Source of the DNA: Eutrigla gurnardus
Taxonomy: Eukaryota > Chordata > Actinopteri > Perciformes > Triglidae
Reading direction: 5' to 3'
Assembly (NCBI GenBank): GCA_963514095.1
Contig: OY741280.1
Span: 15,367,244 to 15,431,243, forward strand
Length of the DNA stretch: 64,000 nucleotides
A model generated the notes under the pieces. The model searched no databases, had not been told where the DNA came from, and saw nothing but the letters and a program-made list of their open reading frames with translations. The translations under genes were made by a program, and so were the position numbers. Below are positions 25,908 through 37,600 of this stretch, one piece after another; the stretch's first letter is position 1, and each line of letters opens with the position of its first letter.

Positions 25908-27914
25908 AGTAGAGTTGTTAGAGTTGGAGGTGTTTGAATTGTTGGGGGGCTGCAGCTGACTGGGTGGTGGATGCTGGGGCTGGCCTGATCCATTCAGGGG
26001 ACCAGTAGGAGAAGAGTTGGGGTTGGGCTGTGGTGGTGCTGAGGGAGGCTGACCAGGTGTATTGGCGTTGGGCTGCTGGATGTCAGGGTGGCCGGGGAAG
26101 CCTCCTCCGGGTTGTGGTGGGCCAGAGTTAGGAGGAGGGCCAGGAGTGGTATTATTAGGAGGGGGGCCGTTGGGATTTAGGTTAAGCTGTTGCTGCTGTG
26201 ACTGCTGTTGCTGCTGCTGAGGCCCAGGCGGAGGGCCTCCTCCACCAAAGTTCTTTCCATCGTCATTACCTGGCCCCGGTGGACTGGGGCCAGGGTAGGG
26301 GCCATCCTGCGCGGGAGGGAACTGTCCTTGAGGGGGCATACCTGGTAAGCCACCCACCATGTTGCCTCCGGGGCCACCACCCATGCCACCCATCATGTTC
26401 ATCCCAGGTCCCATGCCTCCTCCCATAGGAGGTAGGGGGCCATGTGGGGGCCCTCTAGGGCCTCCGCCACCAGGTAACGGTGGGCTGTTGAATGGGTGTC
26501 CACCCTGTCCGTGCTGCTGCTGCGGAGGCATGCTAAACCGAGGGTGGGGTGGCCCCCCTCCTCCAGGACCTCCCATAGCCCCTGGAGACAACATGGGGTT
26601 GAATCCTGGCCCCGGGTGCATGGGTGGACTGAAGTTTGGTGGCATATTGAACTGAGAGGGGCCACCAGGGGGAAATCCTCCACCTCCTCCCCCCCCACCG
26701 CCACCTCCACCTCCAAAGCCAGGCATTCCTCCAAAGCCAAGCTGATGGTGAGGTCCAGGGTTGGATGGAGGGCCAAACGGTGGCCTCCGTCCAGGTTGGC
26801 CCCCACCGGGTCCTCCTGGGCCTCCCATGAAGCCCATGCCTACGCCCATTCTTCCTCCTCCACCACCATAGCCACCTCCTCCGCCTGGGCTGGGAAGAAA
26901 TGGAGCACTAGCTGGTCCACCTGTCCCAGTAGGTCGGGATGGGGGTCCGAAGTCATCATCGAAGGGGTTGGAGGCGACCAGATGGTCCACCATAGGCGTG
27001 GGAGGGGGTGCAAACTCAGTGAGGTGGGAGAATCCTGCCGTCTAAACAAAACAAAAAAAGAGAAAAAGATACTGAATGCTTTCTTTTGTTTTCACAAGAT
27101 CCGATAACTTAAATTCTTAATTTAGTGGTCTTAGAGGTCCACTTGTCACATAATATAAGAAAGTTTACTTTATGTAGCAAAGTAAACAGATCTCCAAAAA
27201 CAACCATTACCTGGTTGGTGGATTTCCTCGCCTTCTTTTTCTCCGGGCTCTTCATCTGTGAAGCTGAAACAGTGAAATATGGAGGGTAAGGGCAAATTTT
27301 TAATATTAGCCATAACAAAAACAGGCTTCCACATTGCTATTGATCCACCACCAATCAAGCGCACCATCACATTTTGATCGGCCAATACCCCTTAGTGACA
27401 GAGTGGAGCAGCTTTAGACCTAGGGCCTCTTTTTTTTCCAAGTCCAACAGTGTTGAGATGGATTCAATGATGGGACATAGACTGGCATGAGGACAAGATG
27501 CTGAACATCCAGGCGTTATCATCACCGAGGTTTATGAAGCCTTGAATCGCAAATGACCCAGGCAGACCAAATGACCCAGGCAGGAGGGAGAGCATAAGAG
27601 GCAAGGTCAATGAGGGAGACAGGAAAAAAGACGAAGACATGAGAACGAGGAAACGAAGTTGAAGGTACATTTATAGCAAGATAGACACGGACCCCGTTCA
27701 CAGGTCCACTCTGTGAGAAACAGCCACCACCGGAGACAGTCGTGAAGTTTACATATGGGGGGGGGCGAGAAGGGATTTTGCCAACAGCACCAGTGCAGCC
27801 CATTGCAGCGCAGTAATGGATGATTCCGATCTGATTGGGAGATGGGTGAAATTAATTCCTACCTTTGCTCCGTTTTCCTTGTCCCGCCAGTAGTCTCCCC
27901 GATTCGGCAGCCAT
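25362..27914 (-). CDS. pygo2: Pygopus 2, Wnt/beta-catenin PHD-finger co-activator (3 exons)
   Basis: Pygopus bridges BCL9/beta-catenin to methylated histone H3 in the nucleus. Exons: 27914-27863 (52 nt), 27263-27211 (53 nt), 27041-25362 (1680 nt); phases 1 and 0 join cleanly to 594 residues. Exon 2 encodes SQMKSPEKKKARKSTNQ, matching the nuclear-localisation segment of vertebrate pygopus. Exon 3 opens with the N-terminal homology domain (SHLTEFAPPPTPMVDHL followed by the NPF motif in ASNPFDDDFG). A long Gly/Pro/Gln/Asn-rich spacer follows, with a poly-Gln run encoded near 25874-25907. The C-terminal PHD finger begins FPCGLCMAEVHDDQDAILCE and keeps all eight zinc ligands (C4HC3). The ATG at 27914 is the first in frame. 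Human PYGO2 is about 406 residues, so the extra length lies in the spacer. It is divergent from she. Confidence 0.95.
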
Positions 27915-30131
27915 TAGTTAATATGACTGTCGGTGAAGTGGCATATCACCGTTCATATGCAAGAAAAAAAAAGTTAAAAATGACGACGTCTTGGAAGGCT
28001 ATTAGCCGAGTGGGTGGAATCTGCCTTCAGGTCATGTCAATAGCGTTAAAATAGTTATCTTCACAGCAAAAGGCTAACACGTATATTAGATTATAACGCC
28101 GGCCCAGGTCTGCAAACTCCTTTACAGCGGCAACGGTGTCTGTCACGCCGGGATTTGGTCACCAAATAAACGTCAGGTAAAAGTGAGCTGGGTTCACGTT
28201 ATTTAGCATAAGCTCGCCTCGTTGCAAGCCAGTTCCTACTAGCTGGGCGAGACTGGTCGCCTGCTACCTGGCTTGACTGCCAGTACAAGCAAGTTACAGA
28301 GCACACACACCCCCCTCCCTCTATAAATGATCACTTACAGATGTGTAGCAAGAGAAGCCGACCAGCTAGCTAGCTTGTTTCTACCTTGGCTAACTAGCTA
28401 GCCACGTTACTCAATGTGGCTAGCTAGCAGCGTTGAGATTTCACCCAGTAGCGGCAACACCGGAACATTAACCCGAAAACTGTCATTTGCCTTTCTACAA
28501 TCATTTGTGAGAATGTGCACTCAAATCCACTTATCACAGCATTCATTAGATAAAAGCAATTGATCATGTGTTGTAAACTGTTGTTTACTGTGCTAACATT
28601 AGCTTGCTAGCTAACGTTAGCATGCCACTGAAGATAGCTAGCCATCTTGCAGACTGTCTTGGAAGCAAACTGTACCCTTTCTCCGTTGCTTGCTCTGCTG
28701 TCCTTTAAATTGAAATTCTCTGGTGTGTCATTGCCAGCAAACCAGTCCTCACACGGTGTATGCTTGTTGATCCCACCATTCAACTATAATTCATTCAAAA
28801 ACGCAAATTTTGCCATAATTATCATGGCCTTCTATCGCCACCGGACAAAGAGGGACAGGCAGGAGTATCGCGCACCGCGGAAGGTTACATGTCATCGCAA
28901 ACATGGGGGTGTCGATAAGTATACTCCATGAATATAAAACACCTTTTCAAATATAATCACCACATAACACGTCGTATTTTGTCACATATACACACATTTA
29001 ATATTATGTAGCGAAAACCGTAAGTATTTCCGTCGTCCACGGTAGTTTTCTAAATTTACAGAATTAGTGTCACACCTTTGACTGGTATATGTGGAGCAGC
29101 TCAGAACAGACCATTTCCCAACGATGCCCTGTGCAATGTAGGAAGGAGTGGACTTTAATTACGGAGCCAATTAAGCACATTATGAATTGACACTATTATG
29201 ATTCATCTGGAATTAACAGCCAGCGTTAATTATTAATTATTAACACAATTGTCAACTTCCATTTAAGTCATTATCTGAAAAAAAACAAAAACATAAGCAT
29301 GACTTGTGGTGAGCTTTAGCCAACAGATGAGTGATCATTTAAGAGCATAATAAAAGTGTATTTAAATAAAGGCATTTTAGGAGGCCTATATACAGCATTT
29401 AATTAATAGCCATTTTATGTAAATATTTATTATACTGTATATTTTAGTTGGCAACCGCATTTATAAAGCCAATGAATAATAAAGGTAGCAAGCTCCTTGG
29501 TGGGTTACCTGGGCATAGGTCAGAATAGTCTAAACTTCCCAAATGGTTATCCTATAGTTTCTAATTAAAAGTGTATCACCGCCCACCCGGCCCTGCCTCC
29601 CCCTCTGAACTTACCCCCACCCCTCTATACTCCAGGCGCAGTCAGGAACCTCTGTGCGACAGTGAAGGTTGTGAAAGTCGAGATAAGCCACACTGGGAAT
29701 GGGATCACAAATCAGAAGCAAGCAGAACTCTGCCTTCTTTCGGGTCTTCCCACTCCGAAGACATCTTTTCATCCGAAGGGAATAAACGTTTTCCTCCGAG
29801 CAGAAGAAGGAGCAGGTGTAATCACAAATGGGATAAAGTAGTGGTATTTTTCTTTTCTTTTCTTTTTTTCAATTAGGCTTTTAAGTTTTTTTTTTTAAAG
29901 TAAAATTGTGTTTTTAAACTTTAAGAACATAACCATTAGGCTACCTCTTGAAAGCATTCACGACATGCTTTAAACTGAGGTGTGCATACTCTACCCTAGA
30001 ATAAAAGCAACGGAAGTCTTTTGTTAGAAAAGCTGTGATTTCTAAAGGTGCGTCTCTGGGGCCCCGCGGTGCATGGCGCTAAAAGGTGTCGGAGCAGACA
30101 GACAAAGTTATTGGTTTCCACCGGTGTTGCA
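27915..30131. other. Head-to-head intergenic region between pygo2 and she
   Basis: About 2.2 kb separates the two start codons and must contain both promoters and 5' UTRs. 28340-28640 is dense in GCTAGC/GCTAAC palindromes. No TATA box is obvious for either gene. No additional open reading frame with similarity is present. Confidence 0.6.
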
Positions 30132-30168
30132 ATGGCAAAGTGGTTCAAGGAGTTCCCCATCAACCTGA
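30073..30168 (+). promoter_or_regulatory. Upstream ORF overlapping the she start codon
   Basis: An ATG at 30073 opens a 31-codon frame, +2 relative to she, that reads through the she ATG (30132) and stops with TGA at 30166-30168. If the she transcript starts upstream of 30073, scanning ribosomes would meet this ATG first. Whether the mRNA includes it is not known from sequence. Confidence 0.45.
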
Positions 30169-33100
30169 AGAATGGTACCGACAGGATCCGCTCAGCCTCC
30201 GAATCGGGCTCCCAACCAAGGGCCAGTAAAGCCGGGCTGGTGGCCAGCATTGGTACCAAAACAACAGGCTCCAAAGGGAGCCATCGCAAAAACTCCTCCG
30301 GTGACAGCGCGGGCGGAGGAGGCGGGGGAGTGGGATCTCTCCTGTCCGGGAGGAACCGAAAGAACTCGGCCGTGGAGCTGAGCAGGAACGGCGTCAGCCC
30401 CCCGAAAGATGGGAGTGTTTGGGACAACCTGCTTTCCGGGAAAAGTCGCAAGAACTCCAAAGCGGAGCCGGTGTTTGAGGAGCAGCACAGACCCGCGAAG
30501 AGCTCCCCGTCTGCCAACGCGTACATCAGCCGGCTGATCCGAGTGGACAAACAGGACAAGAGCCCCAACTTCAGCTGCGGCACCATCACCAACCAGGCGG
30601 TACCTGAAGCGGAGAAGCCGGTCCAGAGCAAGACGGAGACGGTGAGTAGATGCATGTAACATCCCTATAGTTTTAGATGCGTGATCGTTTATTATTGAAG
30701 GTACAACTAGCAACTATACTTTTCTGATTGCCTCCCACCCTATTGGTTTATAAAAATATACAGTGTTTAAAGGTTTTGACCTACTTGTATTTCATTTTTT
30801 CATACTTGATACTTCTACTTTACTTTGATTCAGATTCAAATAGTACTTTTTACTCCACGGGACTCATTCTACTTTACAGTTTAATATGATTATTATTACA
30901 AAATATAATCAACTAGTAAATCATGACAGATTAAGTAATCCAAATCAAGCTTATTCCAGCAGCAGCATTAGTGATCACTGATCAACAGTTACACCTTAAT
31001 GCTTGAACACATCCTATAATCTTGGTATTATTGTTTTTAACTGGAGTTAATGATCTGAACACATCTGATTTAATCACAAGAATGAATCGCACCTAATAAA
31101 ATGTCCTTTCTTTTAGGTAAATGTTTGACGTTATGTGAAATTAAACAGCGTTCTCTTAATTTAGCAACAAAAGTGTCATCAACTCTGGTGACAATGAAGC
31201 AGCAAGGATTCAGCCCGAGCCATGAAAGCTGATATTATTGTTTCAGTTTCTCCGTCCTCTTTGTCTCCACCAAACCCATTGTGTTCACTCTTCCCAGTTT
31301 GTCTTTCTATCTCCCTCTCTCTTCCTCTACACCCCTCGCCTTTACACCCACCTTCCTCGCCTTGAATACAAATCGTGGTCCGCCATGAGGCCTCACCTTC
31401 CTCCCATGTATGTAATCTGGCTCAGTGTTCCCCCTTTCCTCACCCCCCCTCTTCCTCCACCTCATCCTGGCCTCATCCCTCTCTTTCACAGGATTCGGGC
31501 CCCCTGGTGAAGAAGGCTATCGTGTTATAAAAAGCATCGTGTTATTTGACACTCGGGCGCTAACCCAAGTCCCCTCCAGCATGGCTTTGAAAAAAAAAAG
31601 AGAGATAAAGATAGTGAGGACAGGGGATGGTGACCACGGAGAGAGAAAAAAGACACAAAAAGAGAGGAGGAAGAATAAAATGGGAGTTTTATATTTCAGA
31701 AAGGGAGTAAATCCCTGTTCTTGATCTCCAATCCGCTGTGATTGATTGACAGTGTTATTCTGTTATGTGTCTTAGTCTGTCATTTCCACAAGACAAAGAT
31801 TTGACCAAAGGGAATCTGTGTCGTAGTGGAGAGAGACAGTTTCAACCTGTCGAGCATCTGCTCGCCACAACGCCACCCAATGCCAACATTTCTTTGGCAA
31901 CACGACATGAATGGAAGTGATTAGAGAGAGCTTCATTATTTTTATTTTTTTTACGACGCACCATTGTCTCAGCTTGTAAAACAAGCAAGACGCTTTATGG
32001 TGCTGATAAGATGACGAGACAGCCAGGCATGACTGGTGTCGCACAAAAGAGGCTGCGAGCGGGCCGGATATGAATGTGAAGAGAGTGGGATTAACAATGA
32101 AGAGGGCCTTGAGCGGATAAAGATGAGGAGTCAGGTGTTTTCAGGTGTCTTCTGATTGGCTGAAACCTGTCTTGTGATTTCTCATGGTTTGTTTTTGGTC
32201 TGATCACGGCCATCATGGCCCAAATGTGTGAAATCGATGTCAACTTGTCTGCGGGTGGTGAAAGCTTCAACAGAGTTTCCTGTGCAGTCAGCTTGTTGGA
32301 GCTGGTAACACAATCTTTCTATCTCCTGGGAATGCTTGTACCACTAGTTGGGGAATCCCCGTTTCCCTGGCAACTTTTTGAAAACCCAGTTTCCCATCTC
32401 ATGACGCCTGTGTTTTCTGATCTAGGTGATCATCCTCGAGGACTACGCGGATCCCTTTGACGCTCAGAAGACCAGAGAGCAAAGGGAGGCGGAGAGGGTG
32501 GGAGAGAACGATGGTTACATGGAGCCGTACGACGCCCAGCAGATGATTACCGGTGAGACTTCCATCATTGTGTTCTCACCTGTTAGAGCTGTGATCGGCC
32601 ATTCATGTGTGCAGAATGAACACACATTCTGCGTGAATGAATCCCATTTTCAGTCTCTGCAGGCCGAGCAGGCGAGAGCACAAACCTCGCTCCCCTAGTG
32701 CTCTTTGGACCCCTGTGGGGTTGCCTCGGCAACTGTGCTGCGTTCGGACAATGGGTGCAGTTTCCTGCCCCTGCTTCCTCTTTCCTGTCTCTGTTTCCTG
32801 GTACTATTCTCTAAAAAGGAAGTTGGCCCTCAGTGCCCCCCCCCCCCGCTCCACCTCCTCTCTGTGTAACCCCCTATATGGACCTGTCTGACCATTTATC
32901 AAAAACTTCCCAGCGTCTAGGAAGACTTGGTGGTCCAATCACATGCTCTCCCGACCTTTCATTCCATCACTCCATTGTTTTGAACTAAAAAAGGTTTTCA
33001 CAATAGTCGGCCGTGAATGGGAATATGTTTTATTGCCGGTAGATTTGCCTTCACTCAGTCACTGCGCTACTTCCAGGCCTCCTCGGTAGAGGAAGTCTAC

Positions 33101-35230
33101 AGAGGATGTGATGATGTGTCAATTTATGAGAATTAAATCATACTGAGGAAGTAAGCAGGGGTCTGATGTCACTGTGAGTCATTAAGCAAGGCTGTGGGAG
33201 TCCATGTAGCAGCTCAGTTACTGAGTCAGTTACTTACCAGAATTACTTTTATAAGGGTTAAGAGAGTTTTTCAGTCTCAGGTCCAGGATCCTTCCCAACT
33301 GCTGCTGCAGGTGATGTCATCATGCATCACCCCGAGTCTGCCCGGTGGTGGCTCTACACGGATCCTCTCAGCGCAGATTTTAATCTCAATCCTTGTTTTC
33401 TACCTGCAAGAGATTAGACGTCGGGGGTCCAAGGACCTGCTGAAGGTGTGTGTGCTGATGGAGGTGAGCGAGGGAACGGTGGAGGAAGGCCAGCCTGCGC
33501 CCTTACAGATATACGACGTCCCATACGAGGGGAGCGCCGACGGGGACAAGACGGCGGTCTCACGGCCCGAGCTGGACCCCCGACCCTCCACCGAGTACGA
33601 GCTGCCTTGGGAGTGGAAGAAGGAACATATTGTCAGAACTCTGTCAGGTACATCAGACATGTTTTTACACCGTCTGAACTGAGTTTCCTGCACTTTTAAA
33701 TTGCTTATCTTTTCTCATGCTTATCTTCATCCCTCAAATAGCAACATTTCTAAAAGTAACACTTATTTTAGGCTATCCCATTAGATTGGGATACTGGTTA
33801 TAGTCTTGCTGAACCAGTAACATTTATATGCTACGGCTCAAACCATGCCTCTTCTTTACCTTAGATCAAAATGAAATATCTTTCTTCAAAGGAAAAAAAA
33901 CAACAACTCAGGCCTGCTCTCACATTTATATTTTATATGCTGCATAGACCAACAGCATATTGAATAACATCTTGCATGAATCATCAAACTGCTGTCTTCT
34001 TATTCTATATTTACTGGAGCACCAAGTTTAGACATAGGCAGAGATTCGCTTGTTTCTTTACATGAACTGATATCTTGTCTCTCTTCTTCCCCCCCCTCCA
34101 GCACAGTTTGACAGCCCTGAACGCCAAAACAAAGACGAGACGCCTCACCCCACACTCACCAGGCAGCCCCAACATCCACTCACCCAGCCGCCGCCGCCGC
34201 AGCATCAGCACCTGAGGCAGAAAAGCTGGACTCAGAAGATCCTGCGGTCCTCTCCTCCGACCCTGCCGCCGTCCTCCGTCCCCGGCAGCAACCCCGAAAC
34301 TGAGGCCTGCTACGTTGACCCCTCCCTGCCCCTGGAAAAACAGAGGTGAGGAGAAGTGACCCATTCATCGTTATACCTCAATGTCAGGATTAGATGCATT
34401 TAATTTTTTAATATAAATTCAAATCTTATCTAAAAACTCACTCCCTTTTTAGTAGATTTCAGTGTTACGCAAGAGCCCTGCTCATTTCCAAGTGGTTTCT
34501 AAGAAAGGAGGTTCTGGACTTGATCAATAGCAGATGTAACTTAATCTCCCCTCACTCCCACCGTCTGTCTCAGCTGGTACCATGGCTGTGTGACTCGTCA
34601 GGAGGCGGAGTTTCTGCTGCAGTCCTGCAAGGAGGCCAGCTTCCTGGTCAGGAACAGCGAGTCGGACAGCAGCAAGTACTCCATCGCCCTCAAGTGAGTG
34701 CAACCTGGAAGTGCATCAGCAGTGACTCGAGGCCTGCAACATTACATATTGATCATTACTGTGGACTCATATTTAAATACATAAATCAGTATCAGTTCAA
34801 TGCTGCTCTGTATGGGCCAAATAGAGAGTGATGAATGTGTTTGTGTGTTGCTTGTTCTGTCTTGTGAAGGTGGTTTGATGCCTGACAACGATCTCTGTTG
34901 GATGGACAGGGTTGCATCATTTAAGTTGCTGGGACAAATATAGAATCATGGTCTTTTTTTTTAAAATCTGTTATGTAATTTGACATAAATGAATATATAG
35001 TACACCAGGAAAAGAACTCTCATTTCCTCCCCTCTGTGTGACTCAGGACGAGCCAAGGCTGCGTTCACATCATCGTCGCCCAGACCAAAGAAAGCGGCTA
35101 CACCTTGGACCAGAGCAGCTGCGTGTTCCCCAGCATCCCAGAGGTGGTGCGCCACTACTGCACTCGGCGTCTGCCTTTCGATGGCGCCGAGCACATGACT
35201 CTGCTGCACCCGGTGCCTCGCACCCACTGA
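30132..35230 (+). CDS. she: SHE, SH2-domain adaptor of the SHB family (6 exons)
   Basis: Cytoplasmic adaptor that binds phosphotyrosine. Exons: 30132-30641, 32426-32552, 33411-33647, 34102-34345, 34574-34693, 35047-35230; phases 0,1,1,2,2 join in frame to 473 residues. The N-terminus MAKWFKEFPINLK matches the conserved AAKWFKEFPLNLK of SHE. Repeated RKNS motifs follow. Exon 2 gives VIILEDYADPFDA and GENDGYMEPYDAQQMIT, and exon 3 gives EIRRRGSKDLL with Tyr motifs (IYDVPYE) and YELPWEWKKEHIVRTLS, all SHE hallmarks. The SH2 domain spans about residues 374-470 (WYHG start, FLVRNSES with the phosphotyrosine-binding Arg, GCVHIIVAQTKES, HMTLLHPV). The start is the first in-frame ATG, with G at -3 and +4. 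An out-of-frame upstream ORF overlaps it. Exon 3 uses an AAG acceptor. Confidence 0.96.
30642..32425 (+). other. she intron 1
   Basis: Donor ACG|GTGAGT and acceptor TCTAG|GTG, phase 0. No exon or repeat of note beyond pyrimidine-rich tracts near 31300-31490. Confidence 0.85.
32553..33410 (+). other. she intron 2
   Basis: Donor ACCG|GTGAGA, acceptor TGCAAG|AGATTAG, phase 1. A C-run lies at 32838-32848. No exon seen. Confidence 0.8.
33648..34101 (+). other. she intron 3
   Basis: Donor TCAG|GTACAT, acceptor CTCCAG|CACAG, phase 1. Nothing else is recognised in it. Confidence 0.85.
34694..35046 (+). other. she intron 5
   Basis: Donor CTCAA|GTGAGT, acceptor ACTCAG|GACG, phase 2. It splits the SH2 domain between the strand carrying SIALK and the following TSQGC. 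Confidence 0.9.
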
Positions 35231-36370
35231 CTCCACCCCACCCCCAGTTTAGTTTAAAACAAACACACCTCTGGGCCTGCATGGTCCCCCAACAACAAAA
35301 ATCAGTCAAAACCTCACTTCTCTGATCAGTCTGTACTTCTTCTGCTCTGTCTCACTTGACCCTACTTTGTGTTATTTTTGTGATTTCTTCTTTTTAAAAC
35401 TTGATGTTCAGAAAACATTTGACGTCTCTGTCTGTGTCTCTCTTTGGATGCGTTCTTCTGTCTTTATTTGACTCTGTCGTGCAGCTGTTTTACATGTGAA
35501 CAAACACAGCGCCGATCACGAGGCACTTTTAAATGATGAAATGTGAGTTGGAGTTGTATTGGGACCTAAACTCCGACACCGCTGTGATGTTTTAATGATC
35601 TGCTGTGGCTCTATTAGCAGCAACACGTGATATTTTTTTATTGTTAAAAATTGTGAAATTTATCATGAAGCAGGAAGGACCTTTGACATGGAGTGAGTCT
35701 CATTAATGTGTGGCTCTCTTCTCCCCCCTGGTGGTTGTGCTGGTACACTGCACCGACATGCCAACACAAAGAATTAACTTCTTCCCTCAAAATTTTATAG
35801 ATAAAATCCAAAAACAGACCATATCGTTACGCCTATTAACAAAGACCACACTATTTTAATATTTGTGCTTGCAGCCTATTTCTAATTTATGATCTTTTAC
35901 TGGTTGGTTGTCTGCAACCACTGCTGCCCCTTGAGGATTTCCTCCGTTTTACTGTGAATGAGGGAGTTGTTTCCACTCTATTATCTGCACTGTGAAGAGT
36001 GAGTGATTCACCATGATGCAATGTCCTTTGGACTGTGGCTTTCCAATACTTTTTTCTTCATGAGAAAGAGACTACATACAAATTTCAGCTAAACAAGTGT
36101 GTTCATTCAAGGGAATATCTAAGATAAACTCAAATATTGGGATAAAGTAAACAAGCCATTGTTCATTCAGACCTCTGTAACTGTTCTCTAGGGCTTTAAT
36201 GCCCCCTGGTGCAAAGAGGCAGAACACCAAATCGTGACATGGTTACTATATTATTATTTGTATGTGTATTCTCCATGTAACTCCAACGTGGTGTGTGTAC
36301 TCTTCATTTAGAGATGCTTAAATCATTTGGACAACTGCCAGGATGACAATAAAATATGCTATAACAAAGT
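35231..36370 (+). other. she 3' UTR
   Basis: Non-coding sequence from the she stop to the poly(A) signal at 36348-36353. It is inferred as 3' UTR because that is the first strong plus-strand AATAAA downstream and is followed by a TG/T-rich element. Confidence 0.6.
36348..36353 (+). terminator. she poly(A) signal AATAAA
   Basis: AATAAA in GACAATAAAATATG, followed within 30 nt by a T/G-rich stretch (GTTGTCTTTTGTC), the usual vertebrate cleavage arrangement. Confidence 0.6.
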
Positions 36371-37454
36371 TGTCTTTTGTCTTATCTTTTTGGAGGTCAG
36401 CCATTTTTTATGTCTCTTCAGTGATATAAGGAAGGTCAGTTTGTCGTTTTTTTGGAAGAGCACTGAAGCAGCAGTTATACGTGGAGACACACCCGTGATT
36501 TTTCACTCCTCTCGGCTTGAGTCCTGCTGTTCAAACATCGTAAAACCGATTAGAATAAAAAAGGTCCTGAATCTCAATGCGGGAGATCCCCTGCTAGCTC
36601 CTGTCTGATCCTGATAAATCCACAACTGCAACATAAGGGTGTTTGTGTCAGTGGTGTGTGCTCGGGAAAAAGGGAGCGATCAAAGCATCAAACTGCCTTG
36701 TGGTCCCAGATGAACCCGCCTCTTCACAGTGACAGTCACTTTTGAGCATAATGAATCTTTTAACTGCAAGAGCTTGATTGTGGTTTCAGCGGTTTGGTAA
36801 TTTGTCTGGAGGTTTAGTGCTCCATTTCACTAAAAGGGTCTAGATTATTACGGCAGGTTAGAGTGAAAAGGTTCGGTGGGGGGAAAGGTCTAGTGGCGAG
36901 ATTAGGTTTAGCCGAGGATCATGTTGAGGATCAAGATCCCGCAAGGAGCACCGACTCCTGTAGATCTAAGGTAAATGCAGCACTAAAATCAGACAAAGCG
37001 TAAGAGTAGTACCACTACGCCGGTGTCAAGGACGCTTAATGTGAAGGAAAAAAAGAGCAATGACACCACAATCTGTCCTTCCCTCCTTGTCTTACGTATC
37101 ATTCCCCGCCTCTCCTTTACCATCGCTCTGTCACTGTTACCCGAGGCCGATATCTGTCCCTCACCTTGACTCTCGGGGAGGACACTATCGCCGTTTGTTT
37201 CTATATTTGATGCCAAGAGTTTGGGTTTTTAATTTATGAAGCCATGTCACCCGCAGGTTAGATTCCATTACTCTAAATCGAGAGGTAACTTTCAAGCTTT
37301 TACCTGCTTCGGTACAAAAAAGTACTAACAATGTAAAGTATTAAAATTAAGCATAATCACTCTGCAAATGGTTGCTGCATATGACATGAGATTGTAAGCA
37401 CTGATGCATCAATGTGTACACAGTCGTACCTTTTTTAGCCGGCCTATTTTACTG

Positions 37455-37600
37455 TTCAGTGGTTCCCCGACCTGGGGTCATGAGATAAATCTGATGAGAT
37501 GATTAATGGGGCAGAAAGACGACAAAAACAAAGTTTCGGTGGATGCACTGACACATCTGTAATGTGACAAGGGCCCCCAATCTACAAACAAGCTGTAATC
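37455..37600. mobile_element. Fish hAT-like non-autonomous repeat fragment
   Basis: Contains CAGTGGTTCCCCGACCTGGG followed by 'gtcatgagataaatctgatg' type sequence, recalled as a very common teleost dispersed repeat. Similar fragments appear at 14520-14600, 38585-38650 and 59060-59210 in this window. The class assignment is from memory. Confidence 0.4.

Noticed and set aside
30048..30131. In-frame N-terminal extension of she starting at 30048
   Set aside because: The initiating codon there is GTG; the first in-frame ATG is at 30132 and its product matches the conserved SHE N-terminus.
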